A DNA stretch of 64,000 nt, taken from an uncultured Lachnospiraceae bacterium (GTDB lineage: Bacteria > Bacillota > Clostridia > Lachnospirales > Lachnospiraceae). Shown one piece after another: positions 17,376 to 25,904 of this stretch; position 1 is the stretch's first letter, and the number at the start of each line of letters is the position of its first letter. Under the pieces are notes generated by a model that was given only the letters and a program-made list of their open reading frames with translations, did no database searches and had not been told where the DNA came from. The position numbers were made by a program, and so were the translations under genes. The stretch is from positions 13,487 to 77,486 of the forward strand of contig CAJTOO010000018.1 of assembly GCA_910577735.1 (NCBI GenBank), read 5' to 3'.

Positions 17376-18830
17376 ATGGACTGCGATATTTCACAAAGAA
17401 GGATGGGATATAAGGTGGACAGAGGTGCAAATGTTTTGGTCAGCATCGTCATAACGTTACTTGTCTTTATGAGACTGGGATATGTTTTGGAGGCTGACTA
17501 TGACGGAAATCAGTCAATGGCCGGGTTTTACCGATTGGACAGGGATAGCGTGGACGTTGTTTTTTACGGCAGCAGTCATGTATATGCGGGGGTGAATGTG
17601 GCTGCCCTGTGGGACGATTACGGTATTGCGGGATATGATATGGCCGGGACCATGCAGACGTTATGGAATTCTTATTACAATATGGAAGAGACGCTGAAAT
17701 ACCAGTCGCCCCGGCTGATGGTGGTGGATCTTTACGGAATAGGGATAGAAGAAGAGTACTATGGAACCACGAATGTTATCAAAAATGTGAGCAGTATGCG
17801 GTTTTCCCTTAATAAAATAAAGAATGTCTGGAACAGTGTACCGCATGAAGAATTTTTATCCTGCCTGCTGTCGTACCCGCTGACCCATGACAGCTATAAA
17901 GAGCTGGGGAGAGGAAATTTTGAGGAAGGGGTAAATAGTGTCGGCGGGGACTGGTATAAAGGCTATAAGCCTTCCTATGCGGTCACCTGGTATGATACGC
18001 TGCCGCAGGTGAGGACAGACTTAGAACAAAGGATACCTGCACAGAAGAACAGAAACTATCTGGATAAAATGACCCGGCTTGCCAGAGAACATCAGATTCA
18101 GCTGGCTTTTATGGTTGTTCCCTATGAAGGGATCGATGAGGAAGACCAGATGCTGTATCAATGGGCCGAAGAGTATGCACAGGAAAACGGGATCCTGTTT
18201 TTAGACGGGAATGCCAGGCTGGAAGAAATGGGGTTTGATCCGGCGGTTGATTATGCGGAGGCATCCCACCTGAATCACAGCGGGGCATGTAAGTTTACGG
18301 CATATCTGGGAAGCTGGCTTACAGAGCATTATGATCTGGCTGACCGCAGAGGAGATGACAGGTGGGATTCCTGGCAGAAGTACAGTGACTGCCATAAATC
18401 CCGTCAGCAGGACCGGGAACTGGCGCAGTGTACGGAGCTGACAGCTTACCTTGGGAAATTGCAGGAGAGGGAGGATGATCTCGTAATCGTATCTTTGGAT
18501 GACAATTATAGGAAGAATCCGTATGTGCAGCTTTTGGAAGGACTGGTTGGAATCGATCCATATACGCTTGGAAGTTCTGCATCCATCGTGCTGGAAGACC
18601 GGAGAATCTTATACCAGACACCTGATGAGCCGGAATATCTGTGGTATAGGGAGACGGAGTTGTCTGATATCGCAGTCAGCAGATCCTATGGCGGCGCTAT
18701 GCAGATACAGGTCAATAATACGGTGAAGAATGATAACTATAATGATGTTACGATTCTGGTCTATAACAGGCTGCTTGATGAGGTGGCTGATGTGGTCTGC
18801 TTTAACAGTGATGGGGTATTGATCCGGTGA
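17376..18830 (+). CDS. AlgJ/AlgX-like SGNH-fold acetylation partner protein
   Basis: A protein of about 484 residues from ATG 17376, which has GAGGGGAAAG upstream; a TTG at 17325 overlapping the MBOAT stop is less likely. A single N-terminal membrane segment (NVLVSIVITLLVFMRLGYVL) places the rest outside. VVFYGSSHVYAGVN near residue 60 holds the GxSH nucleophile block, and a later DYAEASHLNHSGACKF gives the Asp/His of the SGNH-type triad. The C-terminal 150 residues are probably accessory. Together with the preceding MBOAT protein it should transfer acetyl groups to an extracellular polymer. Confidence 0.82.
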   Translation: MDCDISQRRMGYKVDRGANVLVSIVITLLVFMRLGYVLEADYDGNQSMAGFYRLDRDSVDVVFYGSSHVYAGVNVAALWDDYGIAGYDMAGTMQTLWNSYYNMEETLKYQSPRLMVVDLYGIGIEEEYYGTTNVIKNVSSMRFSLNKIKNVWNSVPHEEFLSCLLSYPLTHDSYKELGRGNFEEGVNSVGGDWYKGYKPSYAVTWYDTLPQVRTDLEQRIPAQKNRNYLDKMTRLAREHQIQLAFMVVPYEGIDEEDQMLYQWAEEYAQENGILFLDGNARLEEMGFDPAVDYAEASHLNHSGACKFTAYLGSWLTEHYDLADRRGDDRWDSWQKYSDCHKSRQQDRELAQCTELTAYLGKLQEREDDLVIVSLDDNYRKNPYVQLLEGLVGIDPYTLGSSASIVLEDRRILYQTPDEPEYLWYRETELSDIAVSRSYGGAMQIQVNNTVKNDNYNDVTILVYNRLLDEVADVVCFNSDGVLIR

Positions 18831-19201
18831 ATTTTCTTTCGTGGGTGGCAGGGTGTGTGAATAAGGCACAGCAGAACGGACAAGGCAGCTTTCAACTGCG
18901 TCGCATATTTTTTAAAGAAAATCTAATATACCATACATATTTAAATGACTTATGATAGGGGAAGCAATCTGGAGATGGATGGCTACAGCAATTATCATAG
19001 TGTTTTTGCACTTCATGGCGAATTGAATCAAAAGATTGGTGAAGTTTTTGTCAGGGATAGTGTTTTAGATACAACTGATTTGTGTGGTGCATTTATGTTA
19101 TAGTAAAAATCAGATTGTGAGTCCTTGCACGATAGGATATAATAATAGTAACTTAATGATGAGATGGCAAAAGAAAAGACAGTCAAGAAGGCGGTGATTA
19201 G
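18831..19201 (+). other. Intergenic stretch with a 42-codon frame and the copy-2 Rpn promoter
   Basis: Most of the region has no gene. A 42-codon frame from ATG 18975 to TAG 19103 follows a CTGGAG site and begins MDGYSNYHSVFALHGELNQK; it may be a real micro-protein or the tail of a lost gene, and I cannot assign it. The block from about 19105 to 19201 duplicates the one upstream of 12837. Confidence 0.4.
19115..19143 (+). promoter_or_regulatory. SigA-type promoter of Rpn-type gene copy 2
   Basis: TTGTGA at 19115-19120 and TATAAT at 19138-19143, spaced by 17 bases, are identical to the promoter of copy 1. Similarity to copy 1 begins about ten bases upstream of this -35 box. Confidence 0.75.
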
Positions 19202-20011
19202 ATGGCTGGAGAAGAAATACGGCAGGATACCAGAACTGTAGAGCAGATTGTTGATGGAATGAGTTTATTCGATGATGATCTGATGTCTATGGTATTTGAT
19301 GGGAATATAGAAGCAACGGAGCTTCTGTTAAAGATTATATTGAAAAAAGACGATATTCAAGTTGTAAGCGTTGTTGGGCAGAGAGAATTGCAAAGTCCTG
19401 TAGTTGGCGGGCGAGATATCCGTTTAGACATTTTGGCAAAAGACAGCACGGGAAAGCAATATAATGTCGAGGTACAGAAGAAACCGGAAGGGGCGCATAT
19501 ACGCCGGGCCAGATTTAACAGCAGCATGATGGACTCCCGGATGCTGAAAGCAGGGCAGGAGTTTTCGGAGCTTCAGGATTCGTATATGGTGTTTATCACC
19601 CAGACGGATATCTTTGGGCATGGGATACCGATTTATACGATTAATCGTCATTTTGAGGAAATTGACGATATCTTTGATGATGGTTCTCATATTGTATATG
19701 TGAATGGAAATTATAAGGGAGACGACACGGTCGGTAGACTGATGCACGACTTTGGCTGTAAGGAATCGAAAGATATGTATTATCCTGAACTGGCTAGAGG
19801 AATGCGGCATTTTAAAGAAGAAGGAGGTCGAAAGAAGATGTGTGAAGCGGTTGAGAAATATGCGGAACAAAAGGCAGAAACTGTAAGATTGAACAGTCTG
19901 TTGGAGTCTATAAGAAATCTTATGGCAAATATGAAACTGGGTGCAGAGCAGGCGATGAATGTGCTTGAGGTCAATGATCAAGACAGGGAGATATTACAGA
20001 AAAGGTTATAA
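19202..20011 (+). CDS. Rpn-family recombination-promoting nuclease / PD-(D/E)XK transposase-like protein (copy 2)
   Basis: A 269-residue close paralogue of the protein at 12837, with nearly identical residues through the nuclease core (RDIRLDILAKDS, YNVEVQKKPEG). Unlike copy 1 it starts with ATG, from one base change in the start codon. The leader is one base shorter than in copy 1, which changes the reading frame of the small upstream frame from ATG 19164 so that it runs past the nuclease start. The C-terminal linker lacks the AKEY repeats. The product probably acts on DNA, but target and role are unknown. A perfect hairpin terminator follows. Confidence 0.85.
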   Translation: MAGEEIRQDTRTVEQIVDGMSLFDDDLMSMVFDGNIEATELLLKIILKKDDIQVVSVVGQRELQSPVVGGRDIRLDILAKDSTGKQYNVEVQKKPEGAHIRRARFNSSMMDSRMLKAGQEFSELQDSYMVFITQTDIFGHGIPIYTINRHFEEIDDIFDDGSHIVYVNGNYKGDDTVGRLMHDFGCKESKDMYYPELARGMRHFKEEGGRKKMCEAVEKYAEQKAETVRLNSLLESIRNLMANMKLGAEQAMNVLEVNDQDREILQKRL

Positions 20012-20039
20012 AGTTATTAGGTATAATTGATGTGGAGGG

Positions 20040-20082
20040 CAAGGAGTATTCTGAAGTGATAGAATACTCCTTGCTTAGTTTT
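20040..20082 (+). terminator. Rho-independent terminator after Rpn-type copy 2
   Basis: A perfect 13-bp stem at 20040-20052 and 20061-20073 (CAAGGAGTATTCT and its complement) closes an 8-base loop and is followed by CTTAGTTTT. Copy 1 has no equivalent sequence at its 3' side, so the duplicated unit did not include the terminator. Confidence 0.82.
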
Positions 20083-20225
20083 ACCTGTCAAATATAATAA
20101 CGATAGTTATCGAATGAAACATGCACACAGCGCTGTGACGATGGATGTATATAATCATATCGCAAGCAGACAGGATGTTAAGGAGGAAGTGGATCGGTAT
20201 GCGATGCAAAATTTTATTTTATTAA

Positions 20226-20252
20226 TTAGCACTCACCTATTGACAGTGCTAA
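20226..20252 (+). promoter_or_regulatory. CIRCE element (HrcA operator) upstream of clpB
   Basis: TTAGCACTC at 20226-20234, nine bases, then CAGTGCTAA at 20244-20252. The CIRCE consensus is TTAGCACTC-N9-GAGTGCTAA, so only one of 18 positions differs. The right half overlaps the -35 box of the clpB promoter, which would let bound HrcA block RNA polymerase. HrcA itself is not in the window. Confidence 0.93.
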
Positions 20253-20268
20253 CAATTCGTTGTATTGT
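20240..20268 (+). promoter_or_regulatory. SigA-type promoter of clpB
   Basis: TTGACA at 20240-20245 and TATTGT at 20263-20268 are separated by 17 bases. The -35 box lies inside the CIRCE element, which fits HrcA-controlled transcription of the chaperone gene. Confidence 0.75.
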
Positions 20269-20302
20269 GATAGTATAAATAGAACAGAAAGGGGAACAGG
20301 TT

Positions 20303-22891
20303 ATGAATTTAACGAAATTTACCCAGAAATCCATACAGGCAGTGGAGCAGTGTGAGAAGCTGGCATACGAATACGGTAACCAGGAAATCGAGCAGGAGCA
20401 CTTACTCTACAGTCTGCTGACCATCGATGACAGTTTGATTTTAAAATTGGTTGAGAAGATGGAAATACAGAAGGAATATTTTTTAAACCGTGTAGAGCAG
20501 GGGTTGAATAAGCGCACGAAAGTGCAGGGCGGTCAGATTTATATCGGCCAGGATTTGAATAAGGCATTGATCAGTGCAGAAGATGAGGCAAAGGCGCTCA
20601 GTGATGAGTATGTGTCGGTGGAGCATCTCTTTCTGGCAATGCTGAAGCATCCCAACAGGGAAATGAAGGAAATCTTCCGGGAGTTTGGCATCACCAGAGA
20701 GCGCTTTTTGCAGGCATTGTCTACGGTGCGGGGTAACCAGAGGGTGACTTCGGATAATCCGGAGGCAACTTATGATACGCTGGAGAAGTACGGGCAGGAT
20801 CTGGTGGAAAAGGCGAGAAGCCAGAAATTGGATCCTGTGATTGGCAGGGATAATGAGATTCGTAACGTAATCCGTATTCTTTCCCGTAAAACCAAGAACA
20901 ATCCCGTGTTGATCGGAGAACCTGGTGTGGGTAAGACTGCTGTGGCAGAAGGTCTGGCACAGCGTATCGTCAGGGGGGATGTGCCGGAAGGACTTAAAGA
21001 TAAGAAGATATTTGCCTTGGATATGGGGGCGTTGGTGGCAGGCGCCAAGTATCGCGGCGAGTTTGAGGAACGTCTGAAAGCGGTGCTTGATGATGTGAAG
21101 AACAGTGACGGGCAGATCATCCTTTTCATCGATGAGCTGCACACTATCGTGGGTGCGGGTAAGACAGACGGTGCCATGGATGCGGGCAATATGCTCAAAC
21201 CCATGCTTGCCAGGGGTGAACTGCACTGCATTGGCGCTACCACACTGGATGAATACAGGCAGTATATTGAGAAGGATGCGGCGCTTGAGCGGCGTTTCCA
21301 GCCAGTGATGGTGGAGGAGCCTACAGTGGAGGATACCATATCCATTCTGCGTGGTTTGAAAGAGCGCTATGAGGTTTTTCATGGCGTCAAGATTATGGAT
21401 AATGCACTGGTCAGTGCGGCGGTTTTATCCAATCGTTATATTGCGGACAGATTCCTGCCGGACAAGGCTATCGATCTGGTGGATGAGGCCTGTGCATTGA
21501 TTAAGACAGAACTGGATTCCATGCCCACAGAGCTAGATGAACTGCAACGTAAGGTGATGCAGCTTGAGATTGAAGAGACAGCCCTGAAAAAGGAGGATGA
21601 CAACTTAAGCAGGGAACGTCTTACCAATCTGCAGCGGGAACTGGCAGAATGGAAGGAAGAACTGAAAAACCGCATGGTGCAGTGGGAGAATGAAAAGGCG
21701 TCTGTGGAGAAGCTGTCTAAGATCAGGGAAGAAATCGACGAAGTCAACAATCAGATTCAGATTGCCCAGCGTGACGGAGACTATGAGAAAGCTGCGGAAT
21801 TAAGCTATGGTAAGCTGCCTTCTTTAAAGCAGCAATTGGAGATTGAGGAAGAGCAGGTCAGCAAGAAAGACTTATCTCTCGTTCATGAGAGCGTGTCCGA
21901 TGAAGAGATTGCCAGGATTATTTCCCGCTGGACAGGGATACCGGTCGTAAAGCTGACGGAGAGCGAGCGAAATAAGACCCTGCATCTGGATGAGGAGCTG
22001 CATAAACGGGTAATTGGCCAGGATGAGGGCGTGACGAAGGTAACAGAAGCTATTATTCGTTCTAAGGCAGGTATCAAGGATCCTACCAAGCCCATCGGTT
22101 CCTTCCTGTTCCTGGGTCCTACTGGTGTGGGTAAGACAGAACTGGCTAAGGCGCTGGCGGCATCTTTGTTTGATGATGAGAATAATATGGTGCGCATCGA
22201 TATGAGTGAATATATGGAGAAATACTCGGTTTCCAGGCTGATTGGGGCGCCTCCCGGATATGTAGGATATGAGGAAGGCGGGCAATTGACTGAAGCAGTC
22301 AGGAGAAAGCCATACTCGGTGGTACTATTTGATGAGATTGAGAAAGCGCATCCGGATGTCTTTAATGTGCTGCTGCAGGTGTTGGATGACGGGCGTATCA
22401 CAGATTCTCAGGGCAGGACGGTGGACTTTAAGAATACGATTCTCATCATGACGTCTAATATCGGGGCCAATTATCTGTTGGAAGGCATTGACGCGCAGGG
22501 AGCTGTCACGCCGGAGGCAGAACATCTGGTTCTGGGAGATTTAAGAAATCATTTCAGACCGGAGTTTTTAAACAGGCTGGATGAGACGATTCTCTTTAAG
22601 CCGTTGACTAAGGATAATATCGGCGGTATCATTCGTCTGATTATAGAGGATTTGAACAGGCGGCTTGCTGACAGAGAATTACAGATAGAGCTCACGCCGG
22701 AGGCAGAACGGTTTATTGTGGAGAATGCCTATGATCCTGTATATGGGGCAAGACCGCTCAAAAGGTATATTCAGAAATATGTGGAGACTCTGTCTGCAAA
22801 GTTGATTCTGGCAGATCAGGTGAGGTCTAAGGACGTTATACAGATTGTGCTTAGAGAGGATCATCTGGAGGCAGTCTGTAAGGTTGTCTAG
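20303..22891 (+). CDS. clpB: ATP-dependent chaperone ClpB
   Basis: An 862-residue Hsp100 disaggregase, full length for the family. It has a Clp N domain at about 1-145 and a first AAA+ module with Walker A GEPGVGKTA near residue 204 and Walker B LFIDELHT. The long coiled-coil middle domain lies at about 400-530, followed by a second AAA+ module with GPTGVGKTE near residue 604 and VVLFDEIEKAHPD. The middle domain distinguishes it from ClpA and ClpC, and no ClpP-binding IGF loop is seen, so it is a refolding chaperone working with DnaK, not a protease subunit. GAAAGGGGAACAGG supports the start. Transcription is probably heat-inducible through CIRCE/HrcA. Confidence 0.97.
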   Translation: MNLTKFTQKSIQAVEQCEKLAYEYGNQEIEQEHLLYSLLTIDDSLILKLVEKMEIQKEYFLNRVEQGLNKRTKVQGGQIYIGQDLNKALISAEDEAKALSDEYVSVEHLFLAMLKHPNREMKEIFREFGITRERFLQALSTVRGNQRVTSDNPEATYDTLEKYGQDLVEKARSQKLDPVIGRDNEIRNVIRILSRKTKNNPVLIGEPGVGKTAVAEGLAQRIVRGDVPEGLKDKKIFALDMGALVAGAKYRGEFEERLKAVLDDVKNSDGQIILFIDELHTIVGAGKTDGAMDAGNMLKPMLARGELHCIGATTLDEYRQYIEKDAALERRFQPVMVEEPTVEDTISILRGLKERYEVFHGVKIMDNALVSAAVLSNRYIADRFLPDKAIDLVDEACALIKTELDSMPTELDELQRKVMQLEIEETALKKEDDNLSRERLTNLQRELAEWKEELKNRMVQWENEKASVEKLSKIREEIDEVNNQIQIAQRDGDYEKAAELSYGKLPSLKQQLEIEEEQVSKKDLSLVHESVSDEEIARIISRWTGIPVVKLTESERNKTLHLDEELHKRVIGQDEGVTKVTEAIIRSKAGIKDPTKPIGSFLFLGPTGVGKTELAKALAASLFDDENNMVRIDMSEYMEKYSVSRLIGAPPGYVGYEEGGQLTEAVRRKPYSVVLFDEIEKAHPDVFNVLLQVLDDGRITDSQGRTVDFKNTILIMTSNIGANYLLEGIDAQGAVTPEAEHLVLGDLRNHFRPEFLNRLDETILFKPLTKDNIGGIIRLIIEDLNRRLADRELQIELTPEAERFIVENAYDPVYGARPLKRYIQKYVETLSAKLILADQVRSKDVIQIVLREDHLEAVCKVV

Positions 22892-22976
22892 GTAAGCCGC
22901 CGTCTGAATCCGACAGAATGTATATTTTTTCATGAAAAGCATATGCTATTTCATATGTTATTAAATGGAGGAAATG

Positions 22977-24275
22977 ATGGATTCTGTTTGGCGTGAGACT
23001 GCGGCTTTGCCGCACTTTGAGAAACTGGCAGGGGATGTGAAGACAGATGTGCTGATTATTGGCGGCGGTATCACAGGGATTCTATGTGCCCACTTTATAA
23101 AAGAGCGGGGCATGGATTATCTGCTGGTGGAGGGAGAGGAAATCTGCCATGGGGTGACAGGCAATACCACAGCGAAGATTACAGCCCAGCATGGATTGAT
23201 TTATTCGAAGATGATGCGGCATATGGGCCTGGAAAAGACCAGGTTGTATCTGGAGGCCAACCAGAGGGCGGTTTTAAAATATGCGGAATTGGCACAACAT
23301 TACGCGTGTGATTTTATAGAGAAGAAATCCTTTGTCTATTCCGTGGATGACAGGAAGAAATTGGAACAGGAGGCGGATTGTTACCGTCTGCTTGGGCTTA
23401 CGGATGAGATTGTGGAGACGCCGGAGCTGCCCTTTGCCACAGCGGGGGCAGTTATGATGCGGGGTCAGGCACAGTTTCATCCGTTAAAATTTCTGGCTGG
23501 GGTGGCGAAGGATTTAAATATCTGCGAGCATACTTTTGTCACGCAGCTTATGCCGGGCAAAGCAGTCACTGATCAGGGGACGATTGCTTATAAGCAGGTG
23601 ATTTTTGCCACGCATTACCCGATAGATAATAAACACGGTTGTTATTTTCTGAAACTATATCAGCATCGCTCTTATGTGCTGGCGCTAAAGCAGGCGCCAC
23701 AGATGGAAGGCATGTATGTGGATGAGGACAGAAAGGGTCTTTCTTTTCGCGGTTATAAGGATTTCCTCTTAGTTGGCGGCAGCAGTCACCGTACTGGAAA
23801 GCGGGGAGGAAACTGGCAGGAACTTCGTCAATTTGCCGGGCAGTATTATCCGGATGCTGTGGAGCAGTACTGTTGGGCGGCGCAGGACTGCATGCCGCTG
23901 GACGAAGCACCTTATATTGGTTCCTATTCCCCGTCTATGCCGGGATGCTATGTGGCCACAGGATTTCAAAAATGGGGAATAACGTCCGCTATGGTATCGG
24001 CGATGCTATTGGCAGATCTGGTGCAGGGGATTGAGAATCCCTATGCGGCAGTGTTTGATCCCGGGCGGAGTATTTTCAAAAAACAATTGTTGTGTAATGC
24101 GGCAGAATCGCTTGTGAATCTGCTGACGCCCACAACGCCAAGATGCCCGCATCTGGGATGTGCACTGAAGTGGAATCCGGCGGAACACTCCTGGGACTGT
24201 CCCTGTCACGGATCAAGATTTACAGAGGAGGGAAAGTTGTTGGATAATCCCGCAAACGGGGATGTTAAATTATAG
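22977..24275 (+). CDS. FAD-dependent oxidoreductase with C-terminal Rieske domain
   Basis: A protein of about 432 residues. The start is set at ATG 22977 because GGAGG at 22967-22971 would lie inside the coding region of the earlier ATG 22965. DVLIIGGGITGILCAHFI is the dinucleotide-binding fold of a DAO-type flavoenzyme. The last 50 residues hold a Rieske 2Fe-2S motif, CPHLGC followed by CPCHGSRF. This fusion (DadA-like flavin domain plus Rieske) is widespread in bacteria and is often annotated as a DAO/Rieske oxidoreductase; its substrate is unknown. The enzyme should be cytosolic, with electrons moving between FAD and the cluster. A terminator follows. Confidence 0.9.
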   Translation: MDSVWRETAALPHFEKLAGDVKTDVLIIGGGITGILCAHFIKERGMDYLLVEGEEICHGVTGNTTAKITAQHGLIYSKMMRHMGLEKTRLYLEANQRAVLKYAELAQHYACDFIEKKSFVYSVDDRKKLEQEADCYRLLGLTDEIVETPELPFATAGAVMMRGQAQFHPLKFLAGVAKDLNICEHTFVTQLMPGKAVTDQGTIAYKQVIFATHYPIDNKHGCYFLKLYQHRSYVLALKQAPQMEGMYVDEDRKGLSFRGYKDFLLVGGSSHRTGKRGGNWQELRQFAGQYYPDAVEQYCWAAQDCMPLDEAPYIGSYSPSMPGCYVATGFQKWGITSAMVSAMLLADLVQGIENPYAAVFDPGRSIFKKQLLCNAAESLVNLLTPTTPRCPHLGCALKWNPAEHSWDCPCHGSRFTEEGKLLDNPANGDVKL

Positions 24276-24321
24276 AACTGGTGTTATTTAATTGTTTTAT
24301 ATTCTGAGAGGGAAAGAAAGG

Positions 24322-24347
24322 CAGCCTGCGTCGGCAGGCTGTTATTT
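24322..24347 (+). terminator. Rho-independent terminator after the FAD/Rieske gene
   Basis: CAGCCTGC at 24322-24329 and GCAGGCTG at 24334-24341 form an 8-bp GC-rich stem with a four-base loop, followed by TTATTT. Confidence 0.8.
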
Positions 24348-24446
24348 GTGTATAATGCTGACTGGTCATATGGTCTTGTTTGTGGTATTTTATAAGGGAT
24401 GGAAAAGGGGACATTGCCTGGAAGCAAGGGATGAAAGGAGAATGAT

Positions 24447-25637
24447 ATGAAATATCCTCGGTTTTTACAGAATCATGGGACGATTGCCTTTGTGGCCCCT
24501 TCTTTTGGCTGTGCCAGTGAGCCGTACAAGGCTGGCTTCTTAAATGCCCAGAAGAAGTGGAAACAGGAGGGATACCAGTTAAAGTTTGGACCTAACTGTT
24601 ATGTGGAGGAGGGCGTTGGTATCAGCAATAAACCGGCACTGTGCGGTGAGGAACTGACGGAATATTATTGTGCGCCGGACAGTGACTGTTTGATTTCCTG
24701 CGGCGGCGGCGAGCTGATGTGTGAAATATTAGACTACGTGGATTTCGAGAGGATTGGCAGAGCAGATCCCAAGTGGTATATGGGATACTCTGATAACACC
24801 AATATGACGTTTCTTCTGGCAACCTTGTGCGACACGGCATCAGTCTATGGTCCTTGCGCGGCGGCCTTTGGCATGGAGCCGAGGCACCAGGCGCTGGAGG
24901 ATGCTCTGGCTGTTCTGCGGGGAGAGAAGTTGACTTTGGAAGGATACGATATGTGGGAGAGGGAATCTTTAAAAAGTGAGGAGAATCCCTTTGCGCCGTA
25001 TCATCTGACGGAACATTCCAGAATCAGATATTGGCTGCCTGACGGCGGGACGAATGTGGAGAGCCTGCGGGATAAGGGGAAGGCGCCTGGACCTGCTTAT
25101 GGACAGACGAAGGCAAAAGGAACAGGAGACTGGACAGGCGGGCCTGGGCATATGGAAGAAGGCAAGACAGCGGCGTCCGGCAGTGATGTGCAGACCGAAG
25201 CTAGGGTACAGATACAGATGTCCGGCAGATTGCTGGGAGGGTGTATGGATTGCCTGGTGAATCTGCTTGGGACAAAATATGACAAGGTATCAGACTTTGT
25301 TGAAAAATATAAGGGGGATGGAATCCTCTGGTTCTTAGAGGCCTGTGATTTAAATCTCATGGGCATCCGCCGTGCCATGTGGCAGATGGAACATGCAGGA
25401 TGGTTTAAGAATTGCAGTGGTTTTTTAATTGGCAGACCATTAAACGGCATGGGAGCGGAAGACTTTGGGATTGACCATTACCAGGCGGTTTGTGAAATGC
25501 TTTATCAGTATCAGGTGCCGGTTCTCATGGATCTGGATATTGGACACCTGCCTCCTATGATGCCCTTGGTATGCGGCAGCATGGCACAGGTTACAAGTGA
25601 TGGGAGTCGGTATACGGTAGAGATGAAATTAGAGTAG
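24447..25637 (+). CDS. S66 family peptidase (LD-carboxypeptidase/MccF-like)
   Basis: A 396-residue serine peptidase of family S66. The nucleophile Ser lies in WYMGYSDNTNMTF near residue 115, the Glu in LWFLEACDLN, and the His in DIGHLPPMMPL, giving the Ser-Glu-His triad of LD-carboxypeptidase A and MccF. There is no signal peptide, so it should act in the cytosol on muropeptides or on toxic aminoacyl nucleotides. A low-complexity Gly/Lys/Ala-rich insert at about 195-255 is absent from typical members and is probably a surface loop. AAAGGAGAATGAT supports the start. No microcin-type genes are near. Confidence 0.88.
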   Translation: MKYPRFLQNHGTIAFVAPSFGCASEPYKAGFLNAQKKWKQEGYQLKFGPNCYVEEGVGISNKPALCGEELTEYYCAPDSDCLISCGGGELMCEILDYVDFERIGRADPKWYMGYSDNTNMTFLLATLCDTASVYGPCAAAFGMEPRHQALEDALAVLRGEKLTLEGYDMWERESLKSEENPFAPYHLTEHSRIRYWLPDGGTNVESLRDKGKAPGPAYGQTKAKGTGDWTGGPGHMEEGKTAASGSDVQTEARVQIQMSGRLLGGCMDCLVNLLGTKYDKVSDFVEKYKGDGILWFLEACDLNLMGIRRAMWQMEHAGWFKNCSGFLIGRPLNGMGAEDFGIDHYQAVCEMLYQYQVPVLMDLDIGHLPPMMPLVCGSMAQVTSDGSRYTVEMKLE

Positions 25638-25730
25638 TGGGTTAGAGATGCCGTCAGGCGGTATCTGCACTGACCTGGGATTCGGCATGGTCAGCGTGAT
25701 ATGATAGTTGAGGAAAGAGAGGACAATGGT

Positions 25731-25904
25731 ATGGTACCCAAGGACCCTGTGATGTTATTAAGCTTTATCAATTTAAAACTGCGTGATTTTTATCCAAGTC
25801 TTGCGGCATTGTGTGATGATTTGGATATAGACCGGGCTGAAGTAGACGAAAAACTGGCAGGTATTGATTATCACTACGATGAGGAGAAAAATCAATTTGT
25901 CTGA
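25731..25904 (+). CDS. DUF4250 domain protein
   Basis: A 57-residue protein that matches DUF4250 almost end to end (MVPKDPVMLLSFINLKLRD, then FYPSLAALCDDLDIDR). ATG 25731 is chosen because the family begins with M-(I/V)-PKDP and AGAGAGG lies upstream; the frame is open ten codons further. The family is typical of Clostridia and has no known function. Its 3' end overlaps the start region of the RACo-like gene, suggesting coupled expression. Confidence 0.85.
   Translation: MVPKDPVMLLSFINLKLRDFYPSLAALCDDLDIDRAEVDEKLAGIDYHYDEEKNQFV

Noticed and set aside
18975..19103. 42-codon frame before Rpn copy 2
   Set aside because: It has a possible ribosome site but no counterpart upstream of copy 1 and no known family; not listed as a gene.
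20483..21382. 299-codon minus-strand open frame inside clpB
   Set aside because: It is fully inside a certain ClpB gene and has no recognisable domain; a shadow frame.
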